Source: Ceratothoa steindachneri
Lineage: Eukaryota > Arthropoda > Malacostraca > Isopoda > Cymothoidae
Length of the DNA stretch: 64,000 nucleotides
Direction of reading: 5' to 3'
NCBI GenBank assembly: GCA_963969495.1
Contig: OZ018320.1
Coordinates: forward strand, 75,614,162 to 75,678,161
Under the pieces are notes generated by a model that searched no databases, was not told the origin of the DNA, and worked only from the letters and a program-made list of their open reading frames with translations. Position numbers and translations under genes: made by a program. Of this stretch, positions 59,105-64,000 are shown piece by piece. Positions within the stretch are counted from its first letter, which is position 1; every line of letters begins with the position of its first letter.

Positions 59105-59880
59105 ACTTTTAAATCCGTTTTCACAAAGTGTAGAAGCAGTTTTCGCAAGGTTTAAAAACCCATTTTTACAAGGTTTAGGAGGTTATTTCATTTGGTTTAG
59201 AAGCCCGTTTTCACAAGTTTTAAAAGCAGTTATCAATCGGTTTAGAAACTGCTTCTCACATGGTTCCGAAACCAGTTCTCACAAAGGTGGAGTTCGTCAT
59301 TTTTTCATGGTATCATAGCTTGTTTTCAAAAAGTTTAGAAACCTATACCAGTTCTAACAATATATTGAACCCGTTCTCTCAAGGGTTATTACGCATTCTC
59401 ACAAGCTTTAGAACCCGTTCTCACGAGATTGAGAAACCAATTCTCACGAGCCTTAGAACATATTAATACAATGTTTTAAATCCGTTTTCACAAGTTTTAG
59501 ATGCTTTCTCACATGGAATTTTAATGATTTCTTACAAGGTTTAGAAATCGTTCTCACAAGGTATATAACCGGTTCTACAAATGTATAGAACCCGTTCTTA
59601 TAAGGACACTCTCACAAAGTCTAAGGCAGGTTCGACAAAGGTATAGAATCTATTCTCATAAGGTTAGACAAGCCGTTAGAAAAATGTTTAGAAACTCATT
59701 CTCACACGGTTTAGAAATCTGCTTGCACAAGCTTTAGAACACGTTGTCACAAGGTTTAGAACCCTTTTACAAGGTTAATTACACTTTTTCACAAGGTTTA
59801 TATCCCGTTCACACAGTTTAGTAACCTGCCCTCGGAAGGCTTAGAAACCTGTTATCGCGAGGTTTAGGCACTTATCTTTG
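59105..59880. repeat. Minisatellite, about 22-base unit
   Basis: About 30-35 copies of CCCGTTCTCACAAGGTTTAGAA with frequent changes of one or two bases and small length differences. Confidence 0.94.
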
Positions 59881-62314
59881 GGCACTAACATTTGGGAACT
59901 GTTTGATGCCCTTTAATTCGAGTCATTACAGATTTATTTTTATGTATGCATCACTCTACACTACTAAAGTCGTCCTTCAGTAATTATTTCTGTTGATTAT
60001 TTGTTTTACTGAGGGAGACCTATGTACATATATAGTATGTATCATATTTGTTATGCTACACTTAATACCTCGTTGCGATGAAGGAGAGGGGCTCTCTGCA
60101 GCCCCTACTCTGGCTTTGAATTGTTTCAGCGAATGTTAAATTTAAATAAATGATTAGAAGTATAATGATTTAGTGGCAAATTATCATTGGAAAAAAGTGC
60201 TTAATTCCTACAAAAGATTGGAAAAGAGAGTAGGAGAGAAATGAGAAATGTATCAGAGAAGATTTTCCCACTGGTGGTGAAAAAAAATCATGTGGCCAGT
60301 TTTCAAATCAATCAAATGACACTTCTACCCGAAGTAGGACGGGATTTGTAAAACGATCTTCATAGTTCAGCCCATCGCAGGGCACTAGCCCATACTGGTC
60401 CATAAACAACGAATAGGAGGACATAAATACACCAGCAAGTCATAATAATGAAATGTTTTTAATTCTGAGTTACTGCAGCTTGTAACCGAATGTGGGACGC
60501 GAGTTTCGTCCCAAAACGCAATCCACAATAAAGGCAAAACTGATAAGTACAAGAAATTACCGAGAAACAAGATTCCTGCCGTCTAATGTCTCGAAAAAAT
60601 GTAAAGAAAAAAGCCTTAGGGAACATATTGTGGTGCAATGAAGAGTAAATTTAAGGTTTGCCATAAATTTAAGAGAATTTGAAATTACAACTAGAATTTT
60701 GAATGAAGCCAATGTAACTTGTGGAATAAGGCCGTTGTATGACGAGCTGAGTTATTTTGAAGATGCTTGATGACACAGAATGGAGGCACACAGAACATTA
60801 TGTAATTAATAAATGCTAGAGATAAAGAAGACGATGATGGCTACTCCTGTAAGTAAGGTTTGTATGTTCCATGGTTGCTTTATCTGCTCTCTTATTCCAG
60901 TCATTGGCTACATAAGAAAGTCACCGAAAAAGCATTATACTCTTTGGGCACGAGGCTAACTGGGCTTGTACTTTGATGGCCATGGAGTGTTTATGATATG
61001 GGGCTTTTAGCATAGAGACCGCACTGGTGGAATCTTCAAAGATTGTAGTTTGTCCACTATTTTGGTTAGTTAGGTCAATGGCTAACGAGATGATCCTAGT
61101 GAATTAGGCTGAGAGAACTGATGCACAGTCTGTTAGGTGACTGGTTTTTATTCATTTGGAATGGATTGCTACGTACATCACACCATGTATGGATTTGATA
61201 CATGAGTAAACAATGATTAGCATGGTGGTTAATATATTCGTGGTTCCTGCATGGCATTTGTGTATGATTGGCAGGATAGTTTGCCTTGCCGTGTGGTGAT
61301 TTACAAGAGCACTTTGAAGTTATTTCTATAAACAAATGTTTTGGTCAGCTAGCTATAGATCTCTCATACGCTATTTTTTATCCAATGGTTGTAGGACAAG
61401 TAACTACGTAGATTTGGGCAGCCACCTAAATTGAATTTATTAGCTGGCGTGGTTTAGAGTTGTTACGGTGAGTGCGAAACATATATTTAAGTTCCGCAAT
61501 TATCCTTTGGTGAGGTAGTGTAGGGATCCAGTTTGAGCGCAGAAAGGTCAAGTTGGAGTGGATATAAAGGGGCCACTTGCCAAACGTAGAGCCTGATGGG
61601 GTAGGGCGTCTAGCTTTATTAGTCGTCAGTTTGGAGTAGTTCTGTAGTGATAACAGCTAAAACTGGGCTTGGAAAAGTGTAGAGTTTTATAGAGGTACAG
61701 AAAAGTGCACATATCAACTACCCAATGGAGTTTGGACAGTTTCCTGAAGGGGTTAATTACATTGGAGCACCGTTTTCAAAGGTTGTTTACAGGCTCTTTC
61801 CAAGTAAACGTTTGATCTAACATTAAGCCTTAGTGTGGATGAAAAGCGTCCTCCAGGGGGGTTGGGACTATGCAGTGTGAAGGTTGTTATTCGTTGCCAT
61901 AGTAACTCCATGCCTCCAGAGCGTACATTACAGTTTTCCTGACAAATTTGGTTTAAGTTTTGAATGTGATTGAAGTTTGATGAACTTGTAGAAATAGTTA
62001 GGTATTTTTCGAGTGAAGGTGATCGTCACTGTTTTTAATTTGCTGATCACTGGGTGAAGCCATTCCGTGAGGTGTATGGGGCGATGTTGTGGTTAGATTC
62101 TGAAAAGTAGGTCTAATACGGTAATTGAGTTTGTAATGGAGAGCTAAATTACCTGGTCATCCACATATAGGGAATATTTGGTGGATGATTTTACCTGGGG
62201 GCAAAGACATGAACGCTCCCTCACAGCACTCCCTCCAATTGGATATGTGGTTTGGAGTAGGTACTATTTAGTTGTACAACGAATTTGTTTATAGTCGCGT
62301 GCACGCGAGTCTAT
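59881..62314. other. Unassigned interval
   Basis: No gene recognised. CGCGTGCACGCG at 62297-62308 is a perfect 12-base palindrome just before the 500-base unit. Confidence 0.45.
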
Positions 62315-62530
62315 AAGTTGCTATGTCGGTCCCTACGTCGGTTGGTCAGTTATTAATCATTTTCCTATCAATGATTTTTTGGCAATAACATCATAACTAT
62401 TCGGCCCATTCTAACGAAGTTTGAAACCCTTATGTAGTTTTACATTATCTTTCGAATGATATAATTCACGAGGTACTCCCAAGGTTATTGAAAGTTTTGA
62501 AGGTCGTAAGGTCATATGGTCATATGGTCA

Positions 62531-62808
62531 GAATTCAACAAACCACAAGAAACAAAAAACGCAAAAATTTTCTTCGGAAATAATATTTCCTAATTAATTC
62601 GCGCAAAAGTTCCGTACAGGGGTGGGAAGATTTTTTGGTCTTCTGCGTAGCCAAGGGGCCTAAGAGATGATTTAATTGAGATCAAAGCGGATGCTCGCTG
62701 CCTCAATGTGCACGGTTCAAATCCCTGTACGGAATTTTAGCGAATTAGGAAATATTATTTCCGAAGAAAACTTTTCCCGTTTTCTGTTTCTTGCGGTTTG
62801 TTGGATTC
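62531..62808. mobile_element. Foldback element with a tRNA-like core
   Basis: Left arm 62531-62618 is the imperfect reverse complement of 62723-62808: GAAT-CAACAAACC-CAAGAAAC, TTTTCTTCGGAAATAATATT, TTCCGTACAGGG. The centre (62620-62722) holds Pol III-type A and B boxes. No coding. Superfamily unknown. Confidence 0.75.
62641..62732 (+). tRNA. tRNA-like (Leu/Ser type) sequence, not a working tRNA
   Basis: TAGCCAAGGGGC (62648-62659) fits the A box TRGCNNAGYNGG at 10 of 12 positions, followed by CTAAG as in tRNA-Leu. GGTTCAAATCC (62714-62724) fits the B box GGTTCGANTCC at 10 of 11. The spacing suits a tRNA with a long variable arm. The acceptor and anticodon stems do not pair well. Repeated at 63827-63918. 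Confidence 0.4.
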
Positions 62809-62836
62809 ATTTCACCATTCTTTCGCGCTCAGGAAG

Positions 62837-63357
<521 letters not shown>

Positions 63358-63500
63358 ACAGAAGTTGCTTAATATACAAACACACAAATCAGTGTGGCTA
63401 AGGTGGATGATGCGGGACTGTAGCGGTATTTTTGAGAAACGGAAGTATGAATTTTTTGCCTATTAAGGTATTAGTATTGAATTGGCCGTCGGAAGTATTA

Positions 63501-64000
63501 AAGTTGCTATGTCGGTCCCTACGTCGGTTGGTCAGTTATTAATCATTTTCCTATCAATGATTTTTTGGCAATAACATCATAACTATTCGGCCCATTCTAA
63601 CGAAGTTTGAAACCCTTATGTAGTTTTACATTATCTTTCGAATGATATAATTCACGAGGTACTCCCAAGGTTATTGAAGGTTTTGAAGGTCGTAAGGTCA
63701 TATGGTCATATGGTCAGAATCCAACAAACCACAAGAAACAAAAAACGCAAAAATTTTCTTCGGAAATAATATTTCCTAATTAATTCGCGCAAAAGTTCCG
63801 TACAGGGGTGGGAAGATTTTTTGGTCTTCTGCGTAGCCAAGGGGCCTAAGAGATGATTTAATTGAGATCAAAGCGGATGCTCGCTGCCTCAATGTGCACG
63901 GTTCAAATCCCTGTACGGAATTTTAGCGAATTAGGAAATATTATTTCCGAAGAAAACTTTTCCCGTTTTCTGTTTCTTGCGGTTTGTTGGATTCATTTCA
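63501..64000 (+). repeat. 500-base direct repeat, copy 2, runs to the window edge
   Basis: Same content as 62315-62814, including foldback arms at 63717-63804 and 63909-63994 and A/B boxes at 63834-63845 and 63900-63910. It probably continues into another (TA)n beyond the window. Confidence 0.97.

Larger units (their letters stand above)
62315..62814 (+). repeat. 500-base direct repeat, copy 1
   Basis: Matches 63501-64000 base for base with no gaps and only two differences that I can find (near 62491 and 62535). It contains the CTATGTCGGTCC part shared with 32 kb and the tRNA-like foldback. Confidence 0.97.

Noticed and set aside
62641..62732. A functional tRNA-Leu gene
   Set aside because: A and B boxes fit, but acceptor and anticodon stems do not pair; it is a tRNA-like relic or promoter.

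Overview
The window is animal nuclear DNA, AT-rich and crowded with transposable-element wreckage. I found no host gene that I could support. An arthropod, perhaps a crustacean, is the best guess. The reasons are the very many (TA)n tracts, a short (TTAGG)n block, GIY-YIG Penelope-like elements (PLEs), rosa-type (DD41D) mariners, maT-like and mauritiana-like mariner remains, Merlin and Jockey-type LINEs. This placement is inference; the sequence alone does not name a species. Nearly every long open frame is a broken piece of transposase, reverse transcriptase (RT) or endonuclease, or an artefact of (TA)n and tandem repeats.

Layout. 1-4330: PLE pieces in both orientations, separated by (TA)n tracts and starting with a head-to-head pair. 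4571-10500: two Jockey-like LINE copies in tandem on the minus strand, one with ORF1 (three CCHC knuckles) and an APE endonuclease. 10945-12984: a third PLE, again with an inverted scrap at its 5' end. 13042-13990: a Tc1-like transposase remnant. 14062-22900: minisatellites, a Helitron-like repeat, a perfect CTCF-type motif and unassigned DNA. 23040-26929: a nest, with a hAT remnant interrupted by a 5'-truncated LINE, whose end carries a near-complete DD41D mariner. 28.8-32.4 kb: a minisatellite, (TTAGG)n and a Merlin (IS1595/ISXO2-type) transposon. 34355-35950: a second head-to-head PLE pair, followed by an 800-base polypurine block. 37878-40670: an internally deleted mariner, then a second DD41D mariner lying inside another PLE. 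43.1, 50.2-51.2 and 52.2-52.6 kb: remains of CR1/L2-like LINEs. 47.1 kb: a maT-like mariner N-terminus. 54376-55850: a Tc1-like element with a 96-base intron. 56711-57423: a hAT-type non-autonomous element carrying a 5S-rRNA-like segment. 59.1-59.9 kb: a 22-base minisatellite. 62315-64000: two nearly identical 500-base units, each holding a foldback with a tRNA-like core, around a 410-base (TA)n.

The coding pieces do not form a pathway. What links them is how elements insert: PLEs sit in or beside (TA)n tracts and repeatedly have inverted partial copies, DNA transposons nest in older elements, and at least two non-autonomous palindromic elements carry Pol III-type sequences. The strongest candidates for something new are the tRNA-like foldback unit at 62.3-64.0 kb, the 5S-like hAT derivative at 56.7 kb and the PLE/(TA)n mosaic at 1-4.3 kb.
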